Below, piece after piece: positions 25,998-36,920 of a stretch of 64,000 nucleotides of DNA. The notes beneath the pieces were generated by a model. It had not been told where the DNA came from. It ran no database searches and saw only the letters and a list, made by a program, of their open reading frames with translations. Position 1 is the stretch's first letter. The number at the start of each line of letters is the position of its first letter. The position numbers and the translations under genes were made by a program. The DNA comes from Rufibacter ruber (GTDB taxonomy: Bacteria > Bacteroidota > Bacteroidia > Cytophagales > Hymenobacteraceae), in NCBI RefSeq assembly GCF_001647275.1, contig NZ_LRMM01000006.1, positions 62,001 to 126,000 of the forward strand, given 5' to 3'.

Positions 25998-27050
25998 CGC
26001 CGCTATAGTATCAATGAATGTTCTTCTTATGGGGCGGGTGATCCGCTGCAAAGCAGCGGCATACCGGGGGTTCTCCGGGTGCTTTCTCACCAGTAAATGA
26101 TAGTGCTGCCGGGCTAATTCGCGTTGCCCTGTCCATTCAAAACAGGTGGCCAGTAGCCAACGGGTGTTGTCATTGAGTTTCAAGCCCAGTTCCTGCGCCT
26201 TCAGGAGGTTCTCTAAAGCCAGGCTATACTGCCGTTTCTTATACCAGCCCTCGGCTATGCCGGCATACGCCTCTGCGTCTTTAGGTTCCAGGTCAATGGC
26301 TTTGGCAAAGGTGGCCATGGCCGTGTCAGTGAGCCGTTGGTTTAACAAAACCTGACCTAACCTGCGCCACCAGATACCATCCTGGGGCTCCTGCTTTACA
26401 CCAGCCTGTACCATGGGGTACGCTTCTTCAAACCTGCTCTGGGCGGTATAAATAGAGCTGAGCTCTCTGAACGCCGCCAGGTTGGTAGAATCCCGCTGCA
26501 GTGCCCGTTTTAAATTATACAACGCCCTGGTGGTGTCACCAGTTCCCGCCTGCGCGCGTGCGAGCAATACATAATACGTAGGCTCCCCCGGTCTGAGCCT
26601 GACCGCCCGGGCGCTTGGGGTTAACGCTTTTTCATAAAGCGCGAGCCCCACGTAGGTCTGCGCCAGTACAGCTTCTGATTCTGGAGTGTAATAGTTGAAG
26701 GCCTTGGCCTGCATCATGCTTTTCATGGCCTCCTGATATTCTTTGCGGGCCACCTGTATCTTTGCCTGCAGAAAATAAGCCTCTCCCAGGGAAGGGTTCA
26801 AGGCCGTGGCAGTAGACAGGTCCTGAAAAGCTGCCTGCTGGTTGCCACCGGCCAGATATAGCCTGGCCCTTTTCAGGAACCACTCCGGCTCCTCGTTGCC
26901 TTTCTCCAGAGCCCTGGATATTTCCTGAATCTGAGTTTTTAAGCTGCTGTCTACCTTGGAAGGCAGAAACATACGTTCCTGCATAGTCTCTTGGGAACAA
27001 GAGGCCAGGCCGAGGAAGGAGAAAAGAACCAGCTTTACAGGATAACGCAT
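25983..27050 (-). CDS. TPR-repeat lipoprotein
   Basis: 355 residues. Lipoprotein signal MRYPVKLVLFSFLGLASC (Cys 18), then about eight tetratricopeptide repeats (for example AAFQDLSTATALNPSLGEAYFLQAKIQ, ALYNLKRALQRDSTNLAAFRELSSIY, AMATFAKAIDLEPKDAEAYAGIAEGWY). It is a protein-protein scaffold at the membrane; partner unknown. The last few residues (SVF) are encoded by an arm of a palindrome element, which also supplies the TAG stop, suggesting the original C-terminus was altered when the element arrived. 48 bases upstream of thrS and on the same strand, so co-transcription is possible. Confidence 0.85.
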   Translation of the reverse strand: MRYPVKLVLFSFLGLASCSQETMQERMFLPSKVDSSLKTQIQEISRALEKGNEEPEWFLKRARLYLAGGNQQAAFQDLSTATALNPSLGEAYFLQAKIQVARKEYQEAMKSMMQAKAFNYYTPESEAVLAQTYVGLALYEKALTPSARAVRLRPGEPTYYVLLARAQAGTGDTTRALYNLKRALQRDSTNLAAFRELSSIYTAQSRFEEAYPMVQAGVKQEPQDGIWWRRLGQVLLNQRLTDTAMATFAKAIDLEPKDAEAYAGIAEGWYKKRQYSLALENLLKAQELGLKLNDNTRWLLATCFEWTGQRELARQHYHLLVRKHPENPRYAAALQRITRPIRRTFIDTIAAKSVF

Positions 27051-27110
27051 GCCGCGAGTGAATCTACCAAAGACGTTCGGGCGAAGATACAGGATTAAGG
27101 GCTTTTTTTA

Positions 27111-27148
27111 CGTTTTGGGGCTGTTTTTCTCAAAACAGCCCCAAAACG
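27111..27148. repeat. Intergenic palindrome, copy 11
   Basis: CGTTTTGGGGCTGTTTT left and AAAACAGCCCCAAAACG right, perfectly paired with a short loop; core pair G:C. It ends four bases before the stop of the DUF5686 gene. Confidence 0.9.
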
Positions 27149-27151
27149 CAG

Positions 27152-29626
27152 TTATGGATTGACCGCTATTGCCAGTTTCACCCCCCACAGCGGAGCGTCT
27201 AAGTTACGGTAGGTCAACCGGTGTATTACGTCTACCCTGATCAACTGGAAAATATTCTTCAGGCCAATGTTCACCTCAGCGTACGGGTCTTTGCCTAGGC
27301 CTCTGAATTCTCCCTGCTCCAGCTCGTTGACTACCCCAGCCGATTTGTTTTTATCACTCAGGCTGCCGTATAAGACGGCACCGCCTGCCACCAGGCGCAT
27401 TCTGGTTTTTTTGAGCAAGGGCAAGCGGTTGGTAAGGGAAAAGGCTCCCTCAAAATGGTGGTCATACCGCAGAGACACGTATTGATCTGTGGCGAAAGCG
27501 AAAAAAGGCATCAGGTTGTACCCGTGCAGAATGAAAAATGGGGTCTCATTGCCTGTGGGCACCTGCAGCATTGGCAGCGGCACGCGGTTAAACGTTTTGC
27601 CTGCCCTGAAATAATAACGCCCATACCCCAGCACCCCGGCCCGTACCCGCTGGTCTACAGACAGAGTCACTTGCTGGTAGTTCAGGTCAGAATTCAAAAC
27701 ACCGTTTACCCCGGCAGAAACCTCCAGCCCTATCACCGGGGAGTTTGAATTTGAGATAGGGAATTTCTGGTGGTGCCTGATCAGCATTTTCAGATCAGGT
27801 GAATACGTAAGGTTAAGGGTAATGTCTGTGCTTCTGAAGCCGGCAAATTTTGGGTCTACCCCTTCATCCCCCGCCGGGGCTACTTCAAACACTGGGCGGT
27901 AGTTGGTATGGCTAAGCGTAAGGCGCTGCCTGAAATTCTGAAACCACTCCCGCTCTGCCCATACCTGAGCCCGCTCCTGCTCATAGGGGAAATTTAACTT
28001 ACCCCACCTGAAGGCCGAAAAGAAAAGGCTGTTTACCTGGGTGTTGTTCAGGTCCATAGCAGCTGGCCCTACATCATTGAGGTAGCTCATACCCCACTCT
28101 GTCCATCTTTCCCGCTCCGCCACGTACCGCACGTTCAAGAGGCTTTTGATTGACTTGTCACGGGTTCCATAAGCGGCGTAACCATTGAGAATCCAGTTCG
28201 GGTGAAACTCTTCAGTGGTCCGGCCCCCAAACTGGAACCGGCTTCCCTCCACGTTATTGAACACGTACGCCCCAAACACCGGTCCCCATTCAAACTTTTC
28301 GCCAATAGGCATGTGGCCCTCTACAATGACTCTGATTAACTTAACGGTGCTCTGGATTTCTGGCAATCTGTTTATCTGCCTGATCTGCTCTGCCCGCTTT
28401 ATTTCAGCCACAGAAAAGGCCTGCGGTCTCACTTCCTGCCAGAAAGACTCTTTGTATTTCATGGCAGAGTCTGCAATCTGATGGGTACTGGAGTAAAAAT
28501 CAGTGGGTTTAGGGTTGTTCAGCTGCAGATCTGAGTAATTGGTGATGGTCTCCACGTAAATGCGTACGTCTGTGCCCGGTAAGCCAGAAATCTGGAATTT
28601 ACGTTTACTGGACAACGGCAGCATGGTGGGGTTCTTGGCATCCCAGGCCTGCACAATCTGCAGGTCGCTTACAAAGTTAAGCCGTACGTCTTTGTTCATT
28701 TTGAGCTCTATGCGGCGTAGCGAAAAAGAGCCGTCAGCAATCCACATATACCCTTCAAACGTCAGATCTTGCGGACGCTTGGGGATAATTTTGAGACGGA
28801 AGACTTTGCCATTCTCCGTCTCCACGCTATCCATGAGGTCATAGTCATAATAGTTTGCCCAGCCGTTGGCAATAGGGCTGACAAACTCTTTGTCAAACAT
28901 GCGCATGTGGTTCTGGTTGAGCGAGAAATGCTCTGCCTGCGCATTCAATAACTGGGAGATCTGGTTCTCTTTCTCAATACCCACCCCCACTACGTTACTG
29001 GCCAATAACACTTCTTTTGATTTACGGGGGGCATTGGTATAAAAGGTCTCTTTTATGGTCTCAGACTGAAACACAGGGAGAGACGCCATGCGCTGGGGGG
29101 TGTCACTCACAGAAACACTGTCTAAATAGGGGGCATACCGTTTGGAGAAGCCCCTTTTCTTATCTTTTGCCTCCCTCTCCAGAATACTTCCCTTCATAAG
29201 GGTATAGGTTCTGAACTGAGCGGCTGGCTGGTTCTCTGGCAGGTGCAGGTGTTTGTTCCGGGCTGCGGCGCGTACAATACGGTAAGCAGGATTTTCCTGG
29301 GGCCTGATCACTATTTCCTGAATGGCGTAACTCTGCCGGTCTAAACTAATCAAACCGTTTTTCTGGAGAGCCTTGATGGATCTGGAGACAGGCGTATACC
29401 CAAGCAAAGTAAAGATAACAGAGTCAGTGAGGGAATAATTGCGCAACTCATACCGCCCAGCCTCATCTGTGAAAACGGGAACTTTAGCCCCTGAAAGGTG
29501 CACTGTCACGTAATCTAAAGGCTGTTTGGTATCAACGTCAATGACCTTGCCGGTAATGGGGGCATTTTGGGCCATAACGGCCTGTATGCCTTGTACCAGC
29601 AGGACAAAAAGCAAAATTTTTTTCAC
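27152..29626 (-). CDS. DUF5686 outer-membrane protein with carboxypeptidase-like regulatory domain
   Basis: 824 residues. Signal peptide (KKILLFVLLVQGIQAVMAQ), a CarboxypepD_reg-like beta-sandwich (ITGKVIDVDTKQPLDYVTVHLSGAKVPVFTDEAGRYEL), then the DUF5686 region, rich in aromatic beta-strands in the second half and ending GVKLAIAVNP, consistent with an outer-membrane barrel. This architecture is common and uncharacterised in Bacteroidota. The start is a GTG at 29626. Alone in its transcript: 243 bases upstream is the terminator of another unit. Confidence 0.85.
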   Translation of the reverse strand: MKKILLFVLLVQGIQAVMAQNAPITGKVIDVDTKQPLDYVTVHLSGAKVPVFTDEAGRYELRNYSLTDSVIFTLLGYTPVSRSIKALQKNGLISLDRQSYAIQEIVIRPQENPAYRIVRAAARNKHLHLPENQPAAQFRTYTLMKGSILEREAKDKKRGFSKRYAPYLDSVSVSDTPQRMASLPVFQSETIKETFYTNAPRKSKEVLLASNVVGVGIEKENQISQLLNAQAEHFSLNQNHMRMFDKEFVSPIANGWANYYDYDLMDSVETENGKVFRLKIIPKRPQDLTFEGYMWIADGSFSLRRIELKMNKDVRLNFVSDLQIVQAWDAKNPTMLPLSSKRKFQISGLPGTDVRIYVETITNYSDLQLNNPKPTDFYSSTHQIADSAMKYKESFWQEVRPQAFSVAEIKRAEQIRQINRLPEIQSTVKLIRVIVEGHMPIGEKFEWGPVFGAYVFNNVEGSRFQFGGRTTEEFHPNWILNGYAAYGTRDKSIKSLLNVRYVAERERWTEWGMSYLNDVGPAAMDLNNTQVNSLFFSAFRWGKLNFPYEQERAQVWAEREWFQNFRQRLTLSHTNYRPVFEVAPAGDEGVDPKFAGFRSTDITLNLTYSPDLKMLIRHHQKFPISNSNSPVIGLEVSAGVNGVLNSDLNYQQVTLSVDQRVRAGVLGYGRYYFRAGKTFNRVPLPMLQVPTGNETPFFILHGYNLMPFFAFATDQYVSLRYDHHFEGAFSLTNRLPLLKKTRMRLVAGGAVLYGSLSDKNKSAGVVNELEQGEFRGLGKDPYAEVNIGLKNIFQLIRVDVIHRLTYRNLDAPLWGVKLAIAVNP

Positions 29627-29808
29627 TAGGCTTGTTTTGAAACACGAATATAGGAATTAGGAAAACTTTTCCATGTGACGCACTTCTATAATTTGATGAA
29701 TATCAGCAAATTCATTAGAAGTAAGTAGTGCAAACCTTCCCTTGAATAGTAATTTCCTTTTCAGTAGACAGATGGAAAGCAAAAACCCCTACGTTGGAAT
29801 GATAATTC

Positions 29809-29853
29809 AATAAAACAGCAAAGGTGCCCTGTAGGCACCTTTGCTGTTTTATT
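29809..29853. terminator. Long perfect terminator hairpin
   Basis: 20-bp perfect stem (AATAAAACAGCAAAGGTGCC and complement) with a 5-base loop, A-run on one side and T-run on the other, 17 bases after the stop of the TPR gene at 29870. It works best as terminator for that minus-strand gene. It is not one of the palindrome family although the outer arm contains AAAACAG. Confidence 0.85.
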
Positions 29854-29869
29854 GACCTGTGCTGAAGAT

Positions 29870-30658
29870 CTAAGAACGTACGTTCATTACTTCTTGAAGC
29901 AGTACTTTACATTTCCTGTTCAGTTCCAGGTCTTCAGTGGTGATGAGTTTTTGATCCAGGGCTTTTTGCAAAGTAGTCACGCATTCTGTCTTCTGGTTCA
30001 CTTCCCGCTGCACCCGGGCTAAGTCATAGTAATATAGCAGATTAGACGGGGCTAGTTCAATTGACTTTTTAATGGCTTCAATGGCTTGTTCATTGGTCTC
30101 TACTGGCAACTGTGAGATGTTGAACAACTTGCTGGCGGTACGTTCTGCAAAGGAAAGGTTGGCTAGCTTATACTTCAGGCGGCCAAGCAAATGCCAGGAA
30201 GCCGCATGTTCAGGGTCTGAGGCAAGGGCCGCATCTAAATGGTATTTAACTTGCACCATCTGCTCCATACGGACCTTTAGAGAGGCGGTATGGCACAGAT
30301 AGCTGAGGGCAAGTGCCATAACATAGTTAGGTTCTGCCTTAGCAGGTTCAGCGGCTACAGCACGCTCAGCAAAAGCAAACGCTTTCTTAAAATATATGCC
30401 TTTAGAAGTGTCATCAGAAAAGCGGTTGCCAATACGGCCGCTCACAAGGCTGGCCTTGCACAGTGCCTCCATCTGTAAAGGGTCATTGGCAAGGACCTGT
30501 TCATATTTTTCCAGGGCCTCTGAGTCTTTGTAATCTCTGAATAACTGATTCGCCTCCCATAATAGTTTATCCGAACCTAACCCACCCGCCAGGATGGGCA
30601 GGTTCGGTAAACTAATGAGCAAGGCTAGCAATAAAATAACCTTAGTAGTGCTTCGCAT
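29870..30658 (-). CDS. Exported TPR protein
   Basis: 262 residues. Signal peptide MRSTTKVILLLALLISLPNLPILAGG, then helical repeats of TPR type (KDSEALEKYEQVLANDPLQMEALCKASLVSG, LDAALASDPEHAASWHLLGRLKYKLANLS, AIEAIKKSIELAPSNLLYYYDLARVQREV). Similar in style to periplasmic TPR proteins of Bacteroidota, function unknown. Gene lies 65 bases downstream of parC and in the same direction, followed by a strong terminator, so it may be the last gene of the parE-parC unit. Confidence 0.8.
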   Translation of the reverse strand: MRSTTKVILLLALLISLPNLPILAGGLGSDKLLWEANQLFRDYKDSEALEKYEQVLANDPLQMEALCKASLVSGRIGNRFSDDTSKGIYFKKAFAFAERAVAAEPAKAEPNYVMALALSYLCHTASLKVRMEQMVQVKYHLDAALASDPEHAASWHLLGRLKYKLANLSFAERTASKLFNISQLPVETNEQAIEAIKKSIELAPSNLLYYYDLARVQREVNQKTECVTTLQKALDQKLITTEDLELNRKCKVLLQEVMNVRS

Positions 30659-30723
30659 GCTCCCCTTCTTATTATTGTTTAATTACAACGTAAGGGTAAT
30701 CTACAAATTGCAGTTTGCTTTTC

Positions 30724-33471
30724 CTAGAAAAGGTTCAACTGTTTTTTTCCGGCCTTGGCAGGCGTTGGTAGATCCCCGTTTTGTTCAGTTTCTACGGTTG
30801 CAACTGCTTTAGGTTGTGTAGGTTGAATATCTAATTTAATTTCATCTCCACTGGAAAAAGACGGTGCCAGTTGATCAATAACAGGTGGCTCTATCTTTAA
30901 AGGTTTTATTGTTTTAGTGCTATTTTTGACTGATAAAACCTCTGTTTGCTCAAGTTTCTGCACCGTTACGCCAAATATCTTGTAGTAATTCAGTTTGTTA
31001 CCCATGGCGCGCCATCCCTTCACATCAATGAAATCACTCAGCAGCAGAACTTCTGTTTCTTTATCAGATTTCTTGTCCCGCTGAAATTTGATCTCCGCTT
31101 TAGGTGCTGGATGCACCGTGGCTGCCAACAATTTAGAACCTTTGGTTTCGCTGATAAACATAAAACGTTTCCCAACGGTGCTCGTCTCCACTACAAAGCG
31201 CTTCACGTAAGTGACCTTGGTCTCCCCTTCTGTATAGACAGCAGATACCACCAGTTCTGGTGAATACTTATGAATGGCTTCAATATTCTGCACATCATAG
31301 TGGTTTGACAGTTCAAAGGAAGTCAATTCATACGAACCATCTTTGTAGATCACCAATATAGTATCATCTGTGTTGAAAGAGCCCAGGTAGCGGCCCCTGC
31401 TCTCTGTGTTCAGACGGCCAATCACCTCGTCATAATAGATTTCACGACCGCCGCGGGTAGACTCACCCAGCGCTTTCTGCACTACTTTTTTGATAGGGTG
31501 CTTGGTCACAATATTGCCTTGCGAACCCTTTCCTTTAATGAGAAGTTCGGCAAAATCAAAGTCAAACTGTTTTACCCGGGCCGTACTGGCGGGTTGTAGC
31601 GTAATGCTCACCAATTCAGACTCAGAGTTAGGGTTGGCGGTCAGGTATACTACTTTTGAGTTCTTCTCCCCTTTGGTCAAGTCATACTCCTTGTCACGGG
31701 TAATAGAGGTCACGGCAAAACGCTTGGCAAACGAGATACCGGTCTTCCCGTCTACGTAGATCATGTTGTACACCATGTGCTCGTCATTCTTGTTATAGAC
31801 GCCCACATAAATGATGTCTTTGCCCATGAAGATCTTGTCACTGATGCGGCTCACCATGAACTTGCCATCTTTTCTAATGGCAATAATGTCATCCATGTCA
31901 GAGCAATCGCATACAAATTCGTCTTTTTTGAGGCCATAGCCCACAAAGCCGTCTTTGCGGTTCACATAAAGCTTCTGGTTGGCCACGGCCACTTTCTGGG
32001 CAGACACCACATCAAAGGTTCTGATCTGGGTTTTGCGTTCTTTGCCTTTACCGTACTTGGCCAGCAGCCCTTCAAAGTAGCTGATGGCGTAACGGGTCAG
32101 GTTAGCCAGGTTATCCAGCACCTCGGCCATTTCGACTTCCAGCTTCTTGATGTACTCATCTGCCTTGAAAGCATCAAACTTAGAGATACGCTTGATTTTA
32201 ATCTCTGTTAGGCGAATGATATCGTCTTGCGTCACCTCGCGCCGAAGCAGCGGTTTATATGGATCCAGGCCTTTGTCAATGGCTTCCAGAACGGCCTCCC
32301 AGGTCTCGCATTCTTCAATGTCGCGGTAGATCCGGTTCTCAATAAAGATTTTCTCCAGCGAAGACTGGTGCCACCGGTCTTCCAGCTCCCCCATCTTAAT
32401 CTCCAGCTCGCGCTCCAGCAACCGCACTGTCTTCACCGTTGACATTTGCAGCAAATCATCTACGGTCATGAAGCGGGGCTTGTCTTCAATGATCACGCAG
32501 GTGTTGGGCGAAATGGAAATCTCACAATCTGTGAAGGCGTACAAGGCGTCAATGGTCAGGTCAGGAGAAATCCCGGGCGGAATATGCACCTGTATCTCCA
32601 CGTTGGCCGCGGTGTTGTCTACCACCTTCTTGATCTTGATCTTGTTGTTCTCACTGGCCTTCACAATAGAGTCCATGAGCGCCGTGGTAGTGGTACCGTA
32701 CGGCACGTCTCTAATGATCAGGAGCGATTTGTCAACCTTTTCAATGGTAGCGCGCAGACGTATTTTGCTGCCTTTTGAGCCTCCGTTGTAATTAGTGAAA
32801 TCACCTAAACCTCCCGTTGGGAAATCAGGTAACAGCTGCGTCTTCCGGCCTTTAAGCACGTCAATAGAACCTTTGATCAGCTCCCTGAAGTTGTGGGGCA
32901 TGATCTTGGTAGACAAGCCTACGGCAATCCCCTCCACCCCTTGCGCGAGCAAGAGCGGGAATTTAACGGGCAGGGTCACCGGCTCATTTTTGCGGCCGTC
33001 ATAGCTCAGCTGCCACTCGGTGGTCTGCGGGTTGAACACCACATCCAGGGCGAATTTAGTCAGACGGGCCTCAATATAACGGGCCGCCGCGGCACTGTCG
33101 CCGGTACGTACATCGCCCCAGTTTCCCTGGGTGTCAATGAGCAGGTCTTTTTGCCCCAGGTTGACAATGGCGTCCCCAATAGAGGCATCGCCGTGCGGGT
33201 GGTACTGCATGGTCTGGCCAATGATGTTCGCCACTTTGTTGAAACGGCCATCGTCCATTTCCTTCATGGCGTGCATAATGCGGCGCTGAACCGGCTTGAA
33301 ACCGTCTTCCAGGGCAGGCACGGCCCGCTCCAGAATCACATAAGAGGCATAGTCCAGAAACCAGTTCTCGTACAGACCAGAAACCGAGGCAATGTCATGG
33401 ATAGTCTCTTCCCCTTCCAATTGCCCTTCCAGTTCCAGGTTGTTCTCGTTTTCCAATTCTTCGTTAAGCAT
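30724..33471 (-). CDS. parC: DNA topoisomerase IV subunit A
   Basis: 915 residues. Breakage-reunion subunit of the type IIA enzyme that unlinks daughter chromosomes. Seen: [46 protein letters not shown], and the active-site tyrosine in [15 protein letters not shown]; the C-terminal half has beta-pinwheel-like blades and an acidic tail ending [10 protein letters not shown]. It is longer than the E. coli protein, as usual in this phylum where it is annotated as gyrase/topoisomerase IV A. The start overlaps the parE stop by 8 bases. Confidence 0.95.
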   Translation of the reverse strand: MLNEELENENNLELEGQLEGEETIHDIASVSGLYENWFLDYASYVILERAVPALEDGFKPVQRRIMHAMKEMDDGRFNKVANIIGQTMQYHPHGDASIGDAIVNLGQKDLLIDTQGNWGDVRTGDSAAAARYIEARLTKFALDVVFNPQTTEWQLSYDGRKNEPVTLPVKFPLLLAQGVEGIAVGLSTKIMPHNFRELIKGSIDVLKGRKTQLLPDFPTGGLGDFTNYNGGSKGSKIRLRATIEKVDKSLLIIRDVPYGTTTTALMDSIVKASENNKIKIKKVVDNTAANVEIQVHIPPGISPDLTIDALYAFTDCEISISPNTCVIIEDKPRFMTVDDLLQMSTVKTVRLLERELEIKMGELEDRWHQSSLEKIFIENRIYRDIEECETWEAVLEAIDKGLDPYKPLLRREVTQDDIIRLTEIKIKRISKFDAFKADEYIKKLEVEMAEVLDNLANLTRYAISYFEGLLAKYGKGKERKTQIRTFDVVSAQKVAVANQKLYVNRKDGFVGYGLKKDEFVCDCSDMDDIIAIRKDGKFMVSRISDKIFMGKDIIYVGVYNKNDEHMVYNMIYVDGKTGISFAKRFAVTSITRDKEYDLTKGEKNSKVVYLTANPNSESELVSITLQPASTARVKQFDFDFAELLIKGKGSQGNIVTKHPIKKVVQKALGESTRGGREIYYDEVIGRLNTESRGRYLGSFNTDDTILVIYKDGSYELTSFELSNHYDVQNIEAIHKYSPELVVSAVYTEGETKVTYVKRFVVETSTVGKRFMFISETKGSKLLAATVHPAPKAEIKFQRDKKSDKETEVLLLSDFIDVKGWRAMGNKLNYYKIFGVTVQKLEQTEVLSVKNSTKTIKPLKIEPPVIDQLAPSFSSGDEIKLDIQPTQPKAVATVETEQNGDLPTPAKAGKKQLNLF

Positions 33472-35335
33472 ATACCTCCTCTACTATATCTTTTTCAATC
33501 TTCAAATTCTCAATAATAAACTGCTGGCGCTCCGGTGTGTTCTTGCCCATGTAGTAAGACAGGATCTTCTGCAGGTTCTGTTCGGTCTTACCCAAAATTA
33601 CCGGCTCCAGACGGATATTCTCGCCAATGAATTTCCCGAACTCCTCCGGTGAGATCTCTCCTAACCCTTTGAACCGGGTGATCTCCGGGTTCTTGCCCAG
33701 TTTGCGCATGGCGTTCTGCTTTTCCTGCTCATCATAGCAGTAAATGGTTTCCTTCTTATTCCGCACGCGGAACAAAGGAGTCTCCAAGATATACAAGTGC
33801 CCGTTCTTCACCAGGTCAGGGAAAAACTGCAGGAAGAACGTCATCATGAGCAGCCTGATGTGCATGCCGTCCACGTCGGCATCGGTGGCAATGACCACGC
33901 GGTTATAGCGAAGCCCTTCCAGCCCTTCTTCAATATTGAGGGCGTGTTGCAGCAGGTTAAACTCTTCGTTCTCGTACACAATCTTCTTTTTCAGCCCAAA
34001 GCAGTTCAACGGCTTTCCGCGCAAACTGAACACCGCCTCTAACTCCACGTTTCTGGACTTTGTGATAGATCCGGAAGCTGAATCCCCCTCCGTGATGAAC
34101 AGGGTAGTCAACGCTTCTTTTTCCAAATCTTTACCTTCGCCTAAGTGGAACCGGCAGTCGCGCAGTTTCTTATTGTGCAGGTTGGCTTTCTTGGCGCGCT
34201 GGTTAGCCAGTTTCTTGATCCCGGCCATGTCTTTGCGCTCGCGCTCGCTCTGCTCTATCCTTTTCTTCAGCGCCTCGGCTACCGTGGGGTTCTTGTGCAG
34301 GTAGTTGTCCAGGTGCTCCTTGACATAGTCATTCACGAAGTTCCGCACCGTAGGCCCTTCATGGGCCACATTGATGGAACCCAACTTAGTCTTGGTCTGG
34401 CTTTCAAACACCGGTTCCTGCACGCGTATGGCAATGGCGCCTACAATAGAACCTCTGATGTCTGTGGCATCATAGTCTTTTTTGTAGAACTCGCGCACCG
34501 TCTTCACCACCGCCTCCCGGAAAGCCGCTAAGTGGGTCCCGCCCTGGGTGGTGTACTGGCCGTTCACAAAGGAATAATATTCCTCGCCATAGTCATTCCC
34601 GTGGGTCAGGGCAAACTCTATATCATCCCCCTTCAGGTGAATGATGGGGTACCGCATACTCTCTTCATCAATCTTGCGGCTCAGAAGGTCTTTCAGGCCA
34701 TTCTCTGAGTAGTACTTCTGCCCGTTAAAGTGGATGGTGAGGCCTGCATTGAGGTACACGTAGTTCCAGATCTGGTTCTCCAGGAACTCCGGAATGAAGT
34801 GGTAGTTCTTGAAGATGGTGTCATCTGGCACAAAGGTGGTGGTGGTACCGTTGCGCTGATTGGTCTCCTGCAGCGGCTCATCATTCACCAACTCGCCGCG
34901 CACAAACTCGGCCACTTTGGTCTGCCCGTCACGCACAGACTGGATTCTGAAGTGGGTTGACAAAGCGTTCACCGCTTTGGTACCCACCCCGTTCAGACCC
35001 ACTGATTTCTGGAAGGCGCGGCTGTCATACTTACCGCCGGTGTTGATCTTGCTTACGCAATCAATCACCTTGCCCAACGGAATACCGCGGCCGTAGTCAC
35101 GCACCACCACTTTATGGTCTGAAATTTTAACTTCTATGGTGCGACCATGCCCCATCATGTGCTCATCAATGGAGTTGTCTATCACCTCTTTCACCAGAAT
35201 GTAGATACCATCATCAGGAGAGGAGCCATCACCCAGCTTGCCAATATACATACCCGGCCTCAGCCGGATGTGCTCTCGCCAGTCAAGGGAACGGATGCTA
35301 TCCTCATTGTAAGTAACATTGCTCGGTTCTGCCAT
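33464..35335 (-). CDS. parE: DNA topoisomerase IV subunit B
   Basis: 623 residues, the ATPase subunit. GHKL domain: [52 protein letters not shown] domain: [18 protein letters not shown] and [16 protein letters not shown]. First gene of the parE-parC pair, with a TAnnTTTG promoter match about 170 bases upstream. Confidence 0.96.
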   Translation of the reverse strand: MAEPSNVTYNEDSIRSLDWREHIRLRPGMYIGKLGDGSSPDDGIYILVKEVIDNSIDEHMMGHGRTIEVKISDHKVVVRDYGRGIPLGKVIDCVSKINTGGKYDSRAFQKSVGLNGVGTKAVNALSTHFRIQSVRDGQTKVAEFVRGELVNDEPLQETNQRNGTTTTFVPDDTIFKNYHFIPEFLENQIWNYVYLNAGLTIHFNGQKYYSENGLKDLLSRKIDEESMRYPIIHLKGDDIEFALTHGNDYGEEYYSFVNGQYTTQGGTHLAAFREAVVKTVREFYKKDYDATDIRGSIVGAIAIRVQEPVFESQTKTKLGSINVAHEGPTVRNFVNDYVKEHLDNYLHKNPTVAEALKKRIEQSERERKDMAGIKKLANQRAKKANLHNKKLRDCRFHLGEGKDLEKEALTTLFITEGDSASGSITKSRNVELEAVFSLRGKPLNCFGLKKKIVYENEEFNLLQHALNIEEGLEGLRYNRVVIATDADVDGMHIRLLMMTFFLQFFPDLVKNGHLYILETPLFRVRNKKETIYCYDEQEKQNAMRKLGKNPEITRFKGLGEISPEEFGKFIGENIRLEPVILGKTEQNLQKILSYYMGKNTPERQQFIIENLKIEKDIVEEVYA

Positions 35336-35661
35336 GGGGAACGTTTGGGTTTAGTAGAATTCGGTAAAATAAATGAAAATTTGCGTGTACTTTGCTATGC
35401 TCTGATCAGTGACAATGATTTTAGAAAGCCGGCGCACAGGTGGCTTTCCAGGAATTTAACCCCTGAAAAGGAGGAGTAGGTGTCTGTTTCATAGCTACTA
35501 TGTAACCAAATATAGCGGTTTCCAGTTCATTCAGAACAACCTTTTGTGCTTATTTTTTTAGCCAAAATAGATTTTAAAGCCTAAAAAACATTTTCATACT
35601 AATATTATTAGCAATTTCTACTCTAATTCCTGCTCCTTTAAGACGTTACGCACCACCACCT
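35336..35661. other. Divergent intergenic region, parE and AI-2E permease
   Basis: 326 A/T-rich bases. It contains the candidate parE promoter (35507-35514) and otherwise nothing recognised; no palindrome copy here. Confidence 0.6.
35507..35514 (-). promoter_or_regulatory. Candidate -7 element (TATATTTG) of the parE promoter
   Basis: Exact TAnnTTTG on the minus strand, with a TTG 22 bases upstream (35537-35539) near the expected -33 position. It would give a leader of about 165 bases. Confidence 0.45.
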
Positions 35662-36759
35662 ATGGAAATTAAATTACCAAACTATGTAAGATATGTTGTG
35701 ATCCTGATAGGGCTTTACCTGCTGCTCTTTTTCTTGCAGTCGTTCAGCTCCATTCTGATCCCTATCTGTTTTTCAGCTCTGTTTGCGCTGTTGCTGCTGC
35801 CCATGGCCCGGGCCCTGGAGAAACACATGCCGCGGGCGCTGTCCATTACTATTTCGCTGGTGGTGGTAATTCTCATATTGGGCCTGTTGGTTTGGTTCCT
35901 TTCCTCACAGATTGCCAGTTTTTCAGCGGAACTGCAGGAGATTAACGCAAAGATTTCACTGCTCATCGCCAAGTTTCAGCAGATGCTGTATGAGCGTTTC
36001 GGGATTAAGCCCACCAACAAGAATGAGTTCCTGCAGAAGGCAATGGGCAGCATTACCCAAACGGGAACCGCATTTCTGGGCAGCACCATCTCCCTCACCA
36101 CCGGGGCCTTGACCGTGCTCACGCTTATCCCCATCTATGTGTTCTGTATGCTCTACTACAGAGACCACCTGCGCCAGTTCATGTTCCAGTTTATCTCAGT
36201 TGACCGCCGGGGCAGCCTGATGAGCACCGTAGACAATATTCAGCATGTGGTGCAGGGATATCTCTCCGGTTTGCTGATCGTGATTGTGATTGTGTCTGTG
36301 CTCAACTCTACCGGGCTGCTCATCATGGGCGTGAAGTACGCCATCTTCTTTGGGGTATTGGCCTCCATCCTGACCATCATACCTTATATAGGCATTTTGA
36401 TAGGGGCTCTTTTACCGGCTTTGTTTGTGTTTGTAAGCACGGGTTCTGTGGGGCAAATGCTCATTGTAGTGGGGATATTTGCCTTTGTGCAGTTTCTGGA
36501 AGGCAATTTCATTACGCCGTTTGTGGTGGGTTCCCGCGTGAGTATAAACCCGTTTGCCGCCATTGTGGCCCTGATTCTGGGCGGGGAGGTCTGGGGTGCC
36601 CCGGGCATGATCCTGTCCATTCCGCTTATTGCTATTCTCAAGGTGCTGTTTGATGCCTCTGAGCCGTTGAAGCCGTTCGGTTATCTGCTGGGCGACATAC
36701 AGGCAGAGGAAAAAGGGAACAAGCTGTTGCAACGGTTTAACCGCCGGAGAAAGAAATAG
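35662..36759 (+). CDS. AI-2E family transporter (PerM type permease)
   Basis: 365 residues with seven or eight membrane helices, an amphipathic segment in the middle (FSAELQEINAKISLLIAKFQQML) and the family features YRDHLRQF, GYLSGLLIVIVIVSVLNSTGLLIMGVKYAIFFGVLASILTIIPYIG and NFITPFVVGSRVSINPF. Members export autoinducer-2, sodium/protons or other small molecules; the substrate here cannot be told. Monocistronic, followed immediately by a perfect palindrome copy. Confidence 0.88.
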   Translation: MEIKLPNYVRYVVILIGLYLLLFFLQSFSSILIPICFSALFALLLLPMARALEKHMPRALSITISLVVVILILGLLVWFLSSQIASFSAELQEINAKISLLIAKFQQMLYERFGIKPTNKNEFLQKAMGSITQTGTAFLGSTISLTTGALTVLTLIPIYVFCMLYYRDHLRQFMFQFISVDRRGSLMSTVDNIQHVVQGYLSGLLIVIVIVSVLNSTGLLIMGVKYAIFFGVLASILTIIPYIGILIGALLPALFVFVSTGSVGQMLIVVGIFAFVQFLEGNFITPFVVGSRVSINPFAAIVALILGGEVWGAPGMILSIPLIAILKVLFDASEPLKPFGYLLGDIQAEEKGNKLLQRFNRRRKK

Positions 36760-36760
36760 C

Positions 36761-36812
36761 CTTTTCCTGTTTTTGGGCTGTTTTTGTAAAAACAGCCCAA
36801 AAACAGGAAAAG
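36761..36812. repeat. Palindrome copy 12, perfect 25-bp stem
   Basis: A 52-base element in which 25 bases on each side pair without mismatch around a GT loop. Core is TGGGC / GCCCA (core pair T:A) and the outer flank is CTTTTCC / GGAAAAG instead of the common TTTCTG / CAGAAA, so both parts are compensated. It begins one base after the permease stop. Confidence 0.95.
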
Positions 36813-36920
36813 CGGTTATGGGAACCTTGCCGCACAGAAAAGGCACATGAAACGAAATGCTAAAAATAATGGTTTAGGTATGGGCGGAGGTACCGCCTTC
36901 AAACCCTTTAGATGTAGCGC

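Noticed and set aside
29809-29853. Additional member of the palindrome family
   Set aside because: It shares AAAACAG in the outer arm, but the core (AAGGTGCC/GGCACCTT) is unrelated and it has the position and T-run of an ordinary terminator.
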